From a virus, in the IMG/VR virus record IMGVR_UViG_3300009502_001313, positions 1 through 64,000 of that record: DNA of 64,000 nucleotides; one strand, written 5' to 3'. The position numbers were made by a program, and so were the translations under genes. The notes beneath the pieces are model-generated. The model was given only the letters and a program-made list of their open reading frames with translations. It was not told the DNA's origin and did not search any database. Shown piece by piece: positions 45,477-53,982 of this stretch (position 1 is the first letter of the stretch; each line of letters begins with the position of its first letter).

Positions 45477-46724
45477 ATGACAACAAAAAGAATAACCAGA
45501 GGATATAAGTTTCCAGTTCTTCCAACCGAAGAACAAAAGACCTTCTTTGCTAAATCCTTTGGCTGTTCCCGTTTCGTCTTTAATTACTTTCTTAATGCCC
45601 GAAAAGACCATTACCTCAAAAATGGAAAAGGAATAGGATACAACGATACGGCTAAACTTCTTGTGGCATTGAAAGAGGATAAAGATACTGAATGGTTGAA
45701 CGAAGTCAATAGTCAATCTCTCCAACAATCATTACGACAACTTGATGTAGCATACCAAAGGTTCTTCAAAAAGATTGCGTCCTTCCCATCTTTCAAATCC
45801 AAATACGATAAACAATCATTCTGTATTCCTCAACATTTTACTTTTGAGAATGGACTATTGACTATTCCTAAATTGAAAGCAATTAAGGTAAACCAACATA
45901 GACCATTTGGAGAAAACTATGAGATTTGTTTCCTCACCATTTCCAAAACCAAAACTAACAAGTATTTTGTATCATTCATTGTTGAGGAAGATTTCACACT
46001 TAAAGTCAAGGAGACAAATAAAAGTGTAGGTATTGATTTAGGATTGATTGACCTGATGACTTTCTCCGATGGTAAAAAGATTTCCAATCCAAGAATAGCA
46101 AAGAAATATCGAAAGAAACTGGAATACCAACAAAGACAGCATTCCAAGAAAACAAAGAAAGGTGAGAATAGAGAACGAGCAAGAGTTAAGTTAGCAAAAA
46201 CATACGAAAAGATAACTAATGTAAAAATGGATTATACTCATAAACTTACTAATGATATTGTCAAAAACAACGCAATAATCTGTATGGAAGATTTAAGTAT
46301 AATCAATATGATGAAAGACCATAGGAGAGCAAGGTCAATACAAGAAGTATCTTGGTATGAGATTGTTAGACAACTCAAATATAAGAGTGAATGGAACGAT
46401 AGGAAGTTCATCCAAGTGGATAGATGGTTTCCATCTTCTAAAACCTGTAATGATTGTGGATACATAAACCAATCATTAAAGAAGGGTGATAGAGAATGGG
46501 ATTGTCCTATTTGTAACATTCATCACGATAGGGACTATAATGCGTCCCTGAATATATTAAAACAAGGTTTGTGTGGTTTGGGAATCAAATCGCACGATAA
46601 ACAAAAACGTGGGGAGGCGTCGAGGATGGTATCTGGTAAAACAGAGAGAGTAATCAAGTCTGTGAACCACGAAACTCAGAAACTAATCAAGCGGGGAAAC
46701 CCACTTGCTTTAGCGGGTGGGTAG
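45477..46724 (+). CDS. tnpB: TnpB RNA-guided nuclease, second copy
   Basis: 415 residues from the ATG at 45477. Catalytic residues: GIDLGLIDLMTF, IICMEDLSI, HDRDYNASLN; zinc finger CNDCGY...CPIC. N-terminal KRITRGYKFPVLPTEEQKTFF is the usual TnpB opening. Only distantly like the first copy, so the two arrived independently. The right-end hairpin at 46699-46722 overlaps the end of the gene, as expected for an omega RNA made from the 3' end of the tnpB transcript; the guide would lie just beyond 46724. Confidence 0.92.
   Translation: MTTKRITRGYKFPVLPTEEQKTFFAKSFGCSRFVFNYFLNARKDHYLKNGKGIGYNDTAKLLVALKEDKDTEWLNEVNSQSLQQSLRQLDVAYQRFFKKIASFPSFKSKYDKQSFCIPQHFTFENGLLTIPKLKAIKVNQHRPFGENYEICFLTISKTKTNKYFVSFIVEEDFTLKVKETNKSVGIDLGLIDLMTFSDGKKISNPRIAKKYRKKLEYQQRQHSKKTKKGENRERARVKLAKTYEKITNVKMDYTHKLTNDIVKNNAIICMEDLSIINMMKDHRRARSIQEVSWYEIVRQLKYKSEWNDRKFIQVDRWFPSSKTCNDCGYINQSLKKGDREWDCPICNIHHDRDYNASLNILKQGLCGLGIKSHDKQKRGEASRMVSGKTERVIKSVNHETQKLIKRGNPLALAGG
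46699..46722 (+). repeat. right-end hairpin / likely omega-RNA end
   Basis: ACCCACTTGC-TTTA-GCGGGTGGGT: ten base pairs with two G-T. Inside the last tnpB codons. Resembles the left-end hairpin and probably forms the 3' part of the TnpB guide RNA scaffold. Confidence 0.65.
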
Positions 46725-46755
46725 TTCATGATATAACTGAAACTATTTATGATTA

Positions 46756-47184
46756 ATGAATATTTTTCTATTCAGCATATCATTAATTATTGTGAAATAT
46801 ATCTGTGAAAATGATTGGGACAAATTTCTTAAAAACTCTATGATATTTACTATTATAAATAGTTCTTGTCTTTTGGCATTTGTATTACTAATATTTTTCC
46901 GGACAGAAGCATTCGTAGAATATTGCCAAGTTTTTCATCTTAATTTCTTATCTAATTATAAAGATTATTACGAAAAAAAGAAAGATGATGTCACTTTAAC
47001 TTATCACGGATATCTTCGTCAATATCATAACAATTTTTTCACCCGACTCATCACTTGTCCAATATGTGTAACCGTATGGTTATGTATTGGTCTAACATTA
47101 TGGACGGGGCATCTGATTATATTTCCTATAGCCTTTTTCGGAGGACTTATCCTTTTTGGTATTGTCCATAAGCTTCTAAATTAA
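46756..47184 (+). CDS. membrane protein with CPxC motif
   Basis: 142 residues. Membrane segments about 2-14 (short), 28-48, 98-117 and 120-139. LITCPICVTVWLCIGL places a Cys pair at the membrane edge, as in small DUF1360-type phage/bacterial membrane proteins. The loop 50-90 is charged. Function unknown. Confidence 0.65.
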   Translation: MNIFLFSISLIIVKYICENDWDKFLKNSMIFTIINSSCLLAFVLLIFFRTEAFVEYCQVFHLNFLSNYKDYYEKKKDDVTLTYHGYLRQYHNNFFTRLITCPICVTVWLCIGLTLWTGHLIIFPIAFFGGLILFGIVHKLLN

Positions 47185-47185
47185 T

Positions 47186-47476
47186 ATGGATATACGAAAT
47201 GTCACTGAATTTCGAAACTTTGTTAATTCAAATCAATTAAGAGGATTACATAAAGATATCGAGGCAGTTTCCATTTGTGTAATGGAATACGAACGAGAAT
47301 GTAACTGCTGGAAAAACAACGATCGACAAAAAATTTATGAAAATTGTAAATCTCTTTACACGAAAGCAGTAGGAACTGTAATTAACTCATTCAAACCACA
47401 TTTTTTAAGTCATGTTTCAGATCAAAACCTTACATTCTATCTCAGTGGAAGACCTATAGGAACAATGCGCCGGTGA
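47186..47476 (+). CDS. unknown 96-residue protein
   Basis: Helical, charged, with Cys at NCWKN and a Tyr/Asn-rich middle. One base after the membrane-protein gene. Converges with the dNMP kinase gene, overlapping its 3' end by 23 bases. No family recognised. Confidence 0.55.
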   Translation: MDIRNVTEFRNFVNSNQLRGLHKDIEAVSICVMEYERECNCWKNNDRQKIYENCKSLYTKAVGTVINSFKPHFLSHVSDQNLTFYLSGRPIGTMRR

Positions 47477-48122
47477 ACCACGCACAAGAATCCAATGCTT
47501 TCCGAACTTCCATTTTAAAGTCGATATCCTCAATTGCCTGTCCCGGTGTTAATCCCTTAGATTTCCATTCTGATTTATAATCAGACATTTCTTTTACTAA
47601 AGGATCATTAATACGTTCCTGTTCATTTGGAGCCTCAAAAAACTTTTTTGTCTCATTGAAGTCACCCCCACCCATATCATGACATTCGCCATAGGAAGCC
47701 ATTCTCCAAGCTGATATATGAATAAGATACCCTCCCAACGAATGAACCCATTCCGCTTCATTCGGATATCTCACGTCGGTTATAATAGCAACATCAACAT
47801 CATGAGCAATGTCAACATCATTCGCATCCACTTTAATCTGGGTATCTACCCCTCTGATCCATCGTTTAGGATCACGTTTTCGCCAAAATGTAGTTCCATA
47901 CCATACGAGGAAATCACGAATATCTTTTTTTGTTTCTTCGTCAGTGGTCCACGGACTAACTCTACACATATCATGTAGAAATGGAGCCACTTCTTTTTTT
48001 AGTTGTTCAGCGAAACTATATCGTTTTGCATTAATGCCATTCTTAGCTAAAATATTTATGGCAATAGAACAAAAGGTATCTTTTCCCACACGAGCCAAAC
48101 CGGAAACTGCCAATACTTTCAC
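47454..48122 (-). CDS. 1: deoxynucleoside monophosphate kinase (T4 gp1 type)
   Basis: 222 residues. P-loop AVSGLARVGKDTFCS (residues 5-19); FAEQLKKEVAPFLHD; FLVWYGTTFWRKRDPKRWI; DVAIITDVRYPNEAEW, a pattern typical of phage dNMP kinases. Phosphorylates dNMPs for DNA synthesis. GTG start overlapping the gp62-like stop as GTGA. Confidence 0.85.
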   Translation of the reverse strand: MKVLAVSGLARVGKDTFCSIAINILAKNGINAKRYSFAEQLKKEVAPFLHDMCRVSPWTTDEETKKDIRDFLVWYGTTFWRKRDPKRWIRGVDTQIKVDANDVDIAHDVDVAIITDVRYPNEAEWVHSLGGYLIHISAWRMASYGECHDMGGGDFNETKKFFEAPNEQERINDPLVKEMSDYKSEWKSKGLTPGQAIEDIDFKMEVRKALDSCAWFTGALFL

Positions 48123-48664
48123 TTATAATCCTTTTTGTTAAATAACTGTTCTACTTCGTTATCATTCAGACCCATTGCTTGACATAAACCAACCAATTGT
48201 TCTAACCCTTCATTAGTAGCAACTAGCACATTTACATATTCATTGGCCTGTCTTTTTGAGATTTCAAACTTTTTAGACACCAGATTTAATAAATCTGGAC
48301 TATGTTTAATAATTTTGGTTTTAATCCAAGGAACCCATCTATTGTTTTTCGGGGTCAATGAAATTAAAAGAGTATAAAATTGTGGCGAAGGTATTCTATC
48401 AAAATAACGATATAAGAAGGCCATTTCACCCACACAATCATCATCCATTGATAATGCCCGAAGAAGCATGAAATGATTAAAGGATTTCTGGTTTTCTTCG
48501 GAAAGGTTATTGAAATAATCCGGGGCTTGAACACCCCGAATATGTTTCACATGATCAAACAACGAGAGTTTAGCTGAGTTCTCTACGTCGTTCGAGTTGC
48601 GTAGCGGCTTTAACGGCTTCTTTGGTTTTACCGGTAGTGATTCTCTTTGCGTCTTTGATTTCAT
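48119..48664 (-). CDS. 62: clamp loader small subunit (T4 gp62-like)
   Basis: 181 residues. The middle, FNHFMLLRALSMDDDCVGEM...YLF-type region through PSPQFYTLLISLTPKNNRW, then PWIKTKI and ISKRQANEYVNVL, resembles gp62 of T4-like phages (F-M-x-x-x-x-L-S...Y-x-L-L...P-x-x-x-R...W). gp62 bridges the gp44 ATPase ring. It is unlinked to the gp44/gp45 genes, 39 kb away. Start uncertain: the ATG at 48664 overlaps the upstream gene by 95 bases; a TTG 11 bases past that gene's stop is an alternative. Confidence 0.65.
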   Translation of the reverse strand: MKSKTQRESLPVKPKKPLKPLRNSNDVENSAKLSLFDHVKHIRGVQAPDYFNNLSEENQKSFNHFMLLRALSMDDDCVGEMAFLYRYFDRIPSPQFYTLLISLTPKNNRWVPWIKTKIIKHSPDLLNLVSKKFEISKRQANEYVNVLVATNEGLEQLVGLCQAMGLNDNEVEQLFNKKDYK

Positions 48665-48857
48665 GTTCTAACTTTGTAAACTTTTTTCCAATAATTCCAA
48701 AATTCTCTACAATGGCACGTTCACCCTCTCGAACCTTTGCTTTCAAAGCAGTATGATCCCCCACTAAATTTTCAAACCGCTGTTGATATGCCCACAGAAG
48801 ATAACCTACAACCATGATAGATATAAAACTAATAGTAAGAAATAATTCAACAACCAT
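48570..48857 (-). CDS. membrane-anchored coiled-coil protein
   Basis: 95 residues: one membrane segment (about 3-23), then a long charged helix ending Lys/Arg-rich. Resembles small phage spanin-like or inner-membrane anchors, without a lipobox. Two bases after the upstream small gene. Confidence 0.6.
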   Translation of the reverse strand: MVVELFLTISFISIMVVGYLLWAYQQRFENLVGDHTALKAKVREGERAIVENFGIIGKKFTKLEHEIKDAKRITTGKTKEAVKAATQLERRRELS

Positions 48858-48859
48858 AT

Positions 48860-49030
48860 TTACGGTTCATCCGAAAATTCCGGTGGTTCTGGAACTTCTA
48901 ATGAATCTTGATTAGACGGAGGTCTAAATTTAAACTTTTCTCCCTCGTACTCTCGAAGTTTACGACTCTTATTACCGGACCTGTCCTTTTTAGGACGCCT
49001 AAAATCATTTTTTCTAAATGTTCTCCCCAT
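48860..49030 (-). CDS. small basic protein (56 residues)
   Basis: ATG at 49030, TAA at 48860. The N-terminal half MGRTFRKNDFRRPKKDRSGN is very basic, the C-terminal SLEVPEPPEFSDEP acidic and Pro-rich. Probably unstructured or nucleic-acid binding. First gene of the minus-strand unit; a good promoter (49064-49092) lies 34 bases upstream. Confidence 0.6.
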   Translation of the reverse strand: MGRTFRKNDFRRPKKDRSGNKSRKLREYEGEKFKFRPPSNQDSLEVPEPPEFSDEP

Positions 49031-49063
49031 ATTGTATATTTTGTATTTGGTTCATATTTACTA

Positions 49064-49092
49064 ACTATATCACATTTACATTAAAACGTCAA
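49064..49092 (-). promoter_or_regulatory. sigma70-type promoter
   Basis: Minus strand TTGACG (49092-49087), 17-base spacer, TATAGT (49069-49064). Start near 49057, leader of about 27 bases to the ATG at 49030. Drives the unit through gp62-like subunit and dNMP kinase. Confidence 0.8.
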
Positions 49093-49132
49093 CTTTTATA
49101 TGTTTTTTGTTCATTTTATTCTATTTATAGAC

Positions 49133-49456
49133 ATGCTTAAAGAACGAGTATTAAATCCATCCAAAAAAGATTTCATTCATGGAACTATGTTTAATTTAGT
49201 ATTCCTTGGAAAGGACGCAGTATTATATGATTCCGATTGGGGAGATCCCATTATTTATGCATCAAAAGGAACAGTTCGAGGGAATTTTAAAAATCCAAAA
49301 TTATTTTCCGCACTCATAGATCAAAACGATGGCTCCTCATACTTAGAAAAAATAATTACTTTATATGTTTATCGCATGCAAGGGAACGGTGAGATAAAAA
49401 AAATTGGAACTCCACTTACGGGCAAGGCGGTTGATATTAAAGTCCCAAACTACTAA
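49133..49456 (+). CDS. unknown 107-residue protein
   Basis: Start at the ATG at 49133 (MLKERVLNPSKKDF). Beta-rich with NLVFLGKDAVLYDSDWGDP. The only plus-strand gene between 47.5 and 64 kb, divergent from the 49030 unit, and converging on the 49437 gene (20-base overlap). TTTACA-N16-TATATG (49075-49102) could be its promoter. No family recognised. Confidence 0.6.
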   Translation: MLKERVLNPSKKDFIHGTMFNLVFLGKDAVLYDSDWGDPIIYASKGTVRGNFKNPKLFSALIDQNDGSSYLEKIITLYVYRMQGNGEIKKIGTPLTGKAVDIKVPNY

Positions 49457-49643
49457 TATCATATAGGGCATCCAAACAAACAATGATGTGGGCAGATTCG
49501 TTATAACCTTCCATATCATATTCCAATTCAGTATCTTCTTTTGATAGATTGGTATAAATCATTTTATTTTTTTTCTTCGACCATATACCATACACCCGAA
49601 TAGACATTCCTTTTTTAGGATTTTTTCTTTTTTTAACGGGCAT
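49437..49643 (-). CDS. unknown 68-residue protein
   Basis: Basic N-terminus (MPVKKRKNPKKG), then beta-strands and an acidic middle (SKEDTELEYDMEGYNES). Same strand as and 30 bases after the 49674 gene. No family recognised. Confidence 0.5.
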   Translation of the reverse strand: MPVKKRKNPKKGMSIRVYGIWSKKKNKMIYTNLSKEDTELEYDMEGYNESAHIIVCLDALYDISSLGL

Positions 49644-49673
49644 ATGGTATATGGCGGGGTGATATAATAATTC

Positions 49674-50039
49674 TTATACTGGCAACAGTTCCGATTTAAC
49701 CGTCGGTTTTGGTACAAAAGCAGCAACCATCGGCGCAATTTTCAATTTAGCGAGACGGTTCTCTTCAACCAAAATAATTTGCCGTGATTTAGTGGAATCT
49801 AACATTACCTGAGAAATAGGCGTAAACGCAAATACCTTCCGAGGTCTTCCTTGAAGGCCAGTTATATAACCGATTTCCCCAGCTCTACCATTTTCAATTT
49901 CCTTAGTAAGGCGAACTCGTAAAGTAATAGGTTTTGCATTCTTATTTGCTGCAAATACGTCTTCAATTGTAAAATACGGCGTCTTTGGCCAGTTTACATT
50001 AAGACTTGTCGTGTTTTTTCTTTCTTTATTTTTATTCAT
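49674..50039 (-). CDS. unknown 121-residue protein
   Basis: Basic N-terminus, then ITLRVRLTKEIENGRAGEIGYITGLQGR, a small beta-barrel-like stretch. A consensus promoter (50069-50097) lies just upstream, so it is expressed on its own, separately from the AAA+/VWA pair. No family recognised. Confidence 0.55.
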   Translation of the reverse strand: MNKNKERKNTTSLNVNWPKTPYFTIEDVFAANKNAKPITLRVRLTKEIENGRAGEIGYITGLQGRPRKVFAFTPISQVMLDSTKSRQIILVEENRLAKLKIAPMVAAFVPKPTVKSELLPV

Positions 50040-50068
50040 AATTTTTACGGTTTATAATTATCAAACTA

Positions 50069-50097
50069 ACAATATCACAGACCCTATAAAATGTCAA
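50069..50097 (-). promoter_or_regulatory. sigma70-type promoter
   Basis: Minus strand TTGACA (50097-50092), 17-base spacer, TATTGT (50074-50069). Start near 50062, 23 bases before the ATG at 50039. Sits just downstream of the VWA gene's stop. Confidence 0.8.
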
Positions 50098-50106
50098 CAC
50101 TTTTTT

Positions 50107-52218
50107 TTACTCTTTCAAAAAAAGTTCGTTGATTGATGTTGCTAATGCAGTGACACTGTTTATATCTAAAAATCTAGCATCCCGTCCATACATGAGTTGA
50201 AAGTTCTTTTTGGTGTTATGACCATCCCCGATCCAACTATTACATGTTTCATCTTGAATATAATAACTAAGTATATGTATTCCTTGCCTACGGATTTTAT
50301 TTACTTGATTTTTGGTATGTTCTACTCCGTTTTCATCCCCATAATTGAAAATTTGACCTGTTAACGGAGATTTCATAGCAAAATAAGGTTCGCCATCAGA
50401 GATATTAAGAAAATATCTATCTTCCTCATCGGGTGCCGCCTTTGTAAACAAATTCATTATTGCATGAAAAGCCAGCCCCTCCGGAGTGCATCCACAGGGA
50501 CAAAGATATTGAAACAAATTTTTTACTTTGGAAAATTTATCTACTTGAGAATCATATGCCTGAACTACATAAGGCATCTCTACTCCACTAACCGTTTTAG
50601 TGGCACGAAAAGAAACGGTGACATGAATGTTATCCACCATGGAGGTTGCTTTACAAACAGCCACACACATCGTTATTGTATCATTCCATTTTTTACCGAC
50701 CATTGATGTACTGGCATCAACGGTAATATGTAAACTTCCTTTGGAATATTTAGAGATATTTATTTTCTCAAAAATATCTTCCGAATCAAATCCAGCCGAA
50801 TAAATTAATCGTTTATTAATTTTCCCATAACGTTTTCGAATTTCTTTATTTCGATTGGATTCTCTACGAATAATCAGTTTCCGACCCAATTTATTTCCCA
50901 ACAAAATTCCTTTTTGCACCGCCTCCGCCATTGCGTTATCAGGTCTAATATTGCCATCTCCATCTTTCCAAGCATTAACCATGGGGAAAACTTCCTTCCC
51001 GGCTTCAATCAACTCCATAGTAAGTTTTTTTACAACTACGCAGCCGATCCGAAGTGTAGCATCGTTCCCCGACATTGTTACTGGTACATATACGAGTTCA
51101 ATACCGTGTTTTTCAATCAAATCCAACATCTTTTTCTGTAAATCGCCAAGTTCCTGCTTAGAGGTATTTCCATGAACGTAATGAATTTGTTTGTCCACGG
51201 ACTGTTTAACTTCTTTTGGAAGTTCTTTATCCGCAGATTTACTTGTCTGAGATGTTGCCGATTTGTTTTCATCATCAATATCTTTGGGGCGTTGAGCCAA
51301 TGCATTCGCAATATCTTGCATTGTTCTATCTGAATCGCTTTTTTCTTTATTTTTCTTCTCATTTGCATTCGGTCGAGTATCTTTAAAGAAAGAATTGACA
51401 TCTATCCGCTTATTTTGAGAACTGGGAGACGGTGTTGGGATCGACTTATCGTGATACAATTGTAAATTTTTAAGCACGATTTCAACCACCTTGAACGATA
51501 CGGCAATGCGTTGTGAGGTGTTAGTTAACCGAGAAATCGAAGATATATTAATTGTTTTTGCTATATCTTCAAGTCCCGGCAAGGACATCAAATCAGTTAA
51601 AGGATTAGTAAAATTAACAATTCGAAATTCGTAAGAGGTAAGGCTAGGATGGCGATAATCATTGCTAAGTAAAAGCTGATCAATAACTGAGGTATTAAAA
51701 CAAACATTATAAGATTCCTCATAATATCCAATATAGCCTGGCACCCGAGATATAACCCAATCATCGATGTACCAATCTTCCACGATGTTAAACATCGTTT
51801 TTAAAAATCGCTCCATCGTTATCCGGCGAATATTATTCTTTTTGCAAAAATCCCAAATAAGTTTTGGAGTATTAAATGGAATAGTTTTGGCCAAATCAAA
51901 ATCAGTAAGAACCGTGTGTGCCGCCTCATGTAAAGCCAACCCAACCGCTTGATCGAAATCCTTGCGACGTTTAATTGCAGTCGTAATATAAATCTCTTTA
52001 CCACCAATATTATAACTTTCTCCAACAGACTTAAAATAAACTGGAATAGTTATCCCCGTTAAAATGTCTACGTAATTCGAGATAATTCGTCGAACCGATG
52101 CCAATTGAATTAAATCAATTGAAAATGCACCATCTGGATTTTCGGAACTAGTATCAATATAATTCGAATAGGTTTCCTGTTCTAACCAAAAATCCGAATA
52201 AATTGGATTATCACTCAT
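50107..52218 (-). CDS. VWA-domain protein with zinc-protease-like motif (CobT-like partner of AAA+)
   Basis: 703 residues. N-terminal part has a HExxH motif, ALHEAAHT (H97-H101), with NIVEDWYIDDW about 45 residues on, a candidate third ligand. A middle Ser/Lys/Asp-rich linker (about 270-350) separates it from a C-terminal VWA domain with MIDAS LHITVDASTSM (about 495-505). Pairs of AAA+ MoxR/CobS ATPase with VWA CobT-like proteins remodel target complexes; here a peptidase-like module is added. ATGA overlap with the ATPase gene. Confidence 0.8.
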   Translation of the reverse strand: MSDNPIYSDFWLEQETYSNYIDTSSENPDGAFSIDLIQLASVRRIISNYVDILTGITIPVYFKSVGESYNIGGKEIYITTAIKRRKDFDQAVGLALHEAAHTVLTDFDLAKTIPFNTPKLIWDFCKKNNIRRITMERFLKTMFNIVEDWYIDDWVISRVPGYIGYYEESYNVCFNTSVIDQLLLSNDYRHPSLTSYEFRIVNFTNPLTDLMSLPGLEDIAKTINISSISRLTNTSQRIAVSFKVVEIVLKNLQLYHDKSIPTPSPSSQNKRIDVNSFFKDTRPNANEKKNKEKSDSDRTMQDIANALAQRPKDIDDENKSATSQTSKSADKELPKEVKQSVDKQIHYVHGNTSKQELGDLQKKMLDLIEKHGIELVYVPVTMSGNDATLRIGCVVVKKLTMELIEAGKEVFPMVNAWKDGDGNIRPDNAMAEAVQKGILLGNKLGRKLIIRRESNRNKEIRKRYGKINKRLIYSAGFDSEDIFEKINISKYSKGSLHITVDASTSMVGKKWNDTITMCVAVCKATSMVDNIHVTVSFRATKTVSGVEMPYVVQAYDSQVDKFSKVKNLFQYLCPCGCTPEGLAFHAIMNLFTKAAPDEEDRYFLNISDGEPYFAMKSPLTGQIFNYGDENGVEHTKNQVNKIRRQGIHILSYYIQDETCNSWIGDGHNTKKNFQLMYGRDARFLDINSVTALATSINELFLKE

Positions 52219-53138
52219 TTATTTTTATTAGTAGGATCATTGAGTGGTGTTTTTGCTCCCGGCTTAGAAATATATCCCTCAATAATTTGTTTTATAAATA
52301 TTTTTTCCGATTCGACTCCGCCCTCATCACTGTAATCCGGATAAATAGCCATTTCAGCTATTTCCGCAAGAGTAAATCCATCTTCAATTAACTGAGCCAT
52401 TTCAAGAACTGCTCCCGTTGGAATAAAACAAGAAAGCCGAGGTTCATCTTTTTTTAATTCAGTTATGGTCTTATGCGCAATGTCACAAATATTCCATGTC
52501 GGAGACCCTTTATCTATAGTTAAACCGGGATACAAAATTTTTATCAAATGAAGAAGTTCATCTCGGTTCAAAGGTAGCATTTCGACCTTCACTGGAAACC
52601 GTGCCGCCATTGCCCGATCTAAGGTTCTTGTAGAAGTATATTCACTCCCAATATTAGAAGTTGCAATAAAACACACACTATCGTCCACTTTTATAACAGG
52701 AGAGTGTTCATCCTCATCCAGTCGTAAATACCGTTGAGTGGAATCAAGAGTTGGAATAAGAATGTTCCAAAAATCATGACTCCCTCTGGTTAATTCATCT
52801 AGCAATACAATAGCATTTTTCGTTTGAATAGCTTCGACAAATTGAGATTTACAAAATAATGTTCCAGTATCTTTTTTAAATACGGTATTTCCTATCAATG
52901 TCGCCCTAGCATCTTGCCCGCCACCACAATTGAAAACGAAAAATGGCAACTGTAACACCTCTGCTGCGGCTCTAGCAACACTGGTTTTGCCACACCGAGT
53001 ATGACCTACAAATAAAATATTTTTACGTCGATATACCGCCCACAATAAATATTTCCATTTTAAATCACTGATAATAAGGGTCCGAGGTTTCAAAGAGCTT
53101 GCTTGCACAAGCAATTCCGAGATTTTACTAGTTTCCAT
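52215..53138 (-). CDS. MoxR/CobS-type AAA+ ATPase
   Basis: 307 residues from the ATG at 53138. Walker A VGHTRCGKTS (44-53), Walker B AIVLLDELTRG (109-119), sensor-1 IATSN, and arginine-rich TRTLDRAMAARFP. An upstream in-frame TTG (53174) is discounted: it lies within a TTGACA that may be the -35 of a weak promoter (TTGACA-N17-TAGGTT, ending just before the ATG). Chaperone-like ATPase predicted to work with the VWA/zinc-protease protein. Confidence 0.88.
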   Translation of the reverse strand: METSKISELLVQASSLKPRTLIISDLKWKYLLWAVYRRKNILFVGHTRCGKTSVARAAAEVLQLPFFVFNCGGGQDARATLIGNTVFKKDTGTLFCKSQFVEAIQTKNAIVLLDELTRGSHDFWNILIPTLDSTQRYLRLDEDEHSPVIKVDDSVCFIATSNIGSEYTSTRTLDRAMAARFPVKVEMLPLNRDELLHLIKILYPGLTIDKGSPTWNICDIAHKTITELKKDEPRLSCFIPTGAVLEMAQLIEDGFTLAEIAEMAIYPDYSDEGGVESEKIFIKQIIEGYISKPGAKTPLNDPTNKNK

Positions 53139-53182
53139 TTGATGTAACCTAGCAGAAAAACGAACAGTTGTCAATCAAAGAA

Positions 53183-53209
53183 AAAAGCGCACCAACCGGG
53201 TGCGCTTTT
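53183..53209 (-). terminator. intrinsic terminator
   Basis: Perfect 11-base arms AAAAGCGCACC (53183-53193) and GGTGCGCTTTT (53199-53209), five-base loop. Read on the minus strand it ends in TTTTTTCTTT, ending transcription of the 53229 gene before the AAA+ gene. The short T run on the other side could also work weakly on the plus strand. Confidence 0.85.
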
Positions 53210-53228
53210 CGGGTCTGGTTAACCGAAA

Positions 53229-53939
53229 TTAGGTTTGTTTCACGGTCAATTTGGTGTTGGGTTTATGTCTACGCAACTTTACGGGAGTGGTTACTTTATG
53301 TTGATCTTGTTTTTTAAATTTCTCAACTTCTTTCATTGGTTTATCTGGCAAATCATCTTCGTTCGTCACTTGATCTTCCACATATCGTTTATCTTTATTC
53401 TTTTCTTTAGAAAACGGCTTATCCGTAGACATTGTTTTCGGCTTATCTTTTTGGTTTAACCCCTTGTCTGTGGCTGGAATTTGATCTTCTCTATTTCTCC
53501 ACGATTTGTCTCTAGCCTTTTCCACACCTGTATGTGTTTTTTGAGATAAATTATTTTTAACAAAATCAAGAACCTGTTTCCAATTTAATCCGGTAAAGAA
53601 ATAACGATCTTCATTACGAGGCATATATACTATTTTATAATTATCCTCCCACAGCGGAGTAATCCAAACATATAACATATCTCCGCCGTTAATGGTTAAA
53701 TCATCATGATCATTCCATGCAACAATGAAACTCTTATCAACTGCTTTCACTGCTTTAGCAAGCTGATCCTGCATTTCTTCTTTAGTATCAACATCACGGG
53801 AATTTGGGTCAGATGGAAATACCTTATCTTTATCTTTTGCATCAACGTTTAATCCATTATTGTCCATTTCGGGCACTCGTTTAGAGATTTCTTCGTTGAG
53901 AATTCGACGAACCATGTTCTGAAAAATAGTTTTGTTCAT
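53229..53939 (-). CDS. unknown protein with disordered charged tail
   Basis: 236 residues. N-terminal helix MNKTIFQNMVRRILNEEIS; folded core about 55-135 (FIVAWNDHDDLTINGGDMLYVWITPLW and NEDRYFFTGLNWKQVL); the rest is Lys/Asp/Pro-rich and unstructured. The gene has its own terminator. A scaffold or structural role is possible; no family recognised. Confidence 0.6.
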   Translation of the reverse strand: MNKTIFQNMVRRILNEEISKRVPEMDNNGLNVDAKDKDKVFPSDPNSRDVDTKEEMQDQLAKAVKAVDKSFIVAWNDHDDLTINGGDMLYVWITPLWEDNYKIVYMPRNEDRYFFTGLNWKQVLDFVKNNLSQKTHTGVEKARDKSWRNREDQIPATDKGLNQKDKPKTMSTDKPFSKEKNKDKRYVEDQVTNEDDLPDKPMKEVEKFKKQDQHKVTTPVKLRRHKPNTKLTVKQT

Positions 53940-53982
53940 ATTATAACTATAAATATCACTTCATTTCCCTAAAATAGTAATA

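Larger units (their letters stand above)
45366..46724 (+). mobile_element. IS605-type element carrying only tnpB
   Basis: The element starts right after the methyltransferase stop. Matching hairpins with the same TTTA loop lie at both ends: 45378-45399 and 46699-46722. The right hairpin is inside the last codons of tnpB. No tnpA is present, so it is non-autonomous for transposition. A second inverted repeat (arms 45422-45436 and 45448-45460) lies before the tnpB ATG. Exact ends are not determined. Confidence 0.7.
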
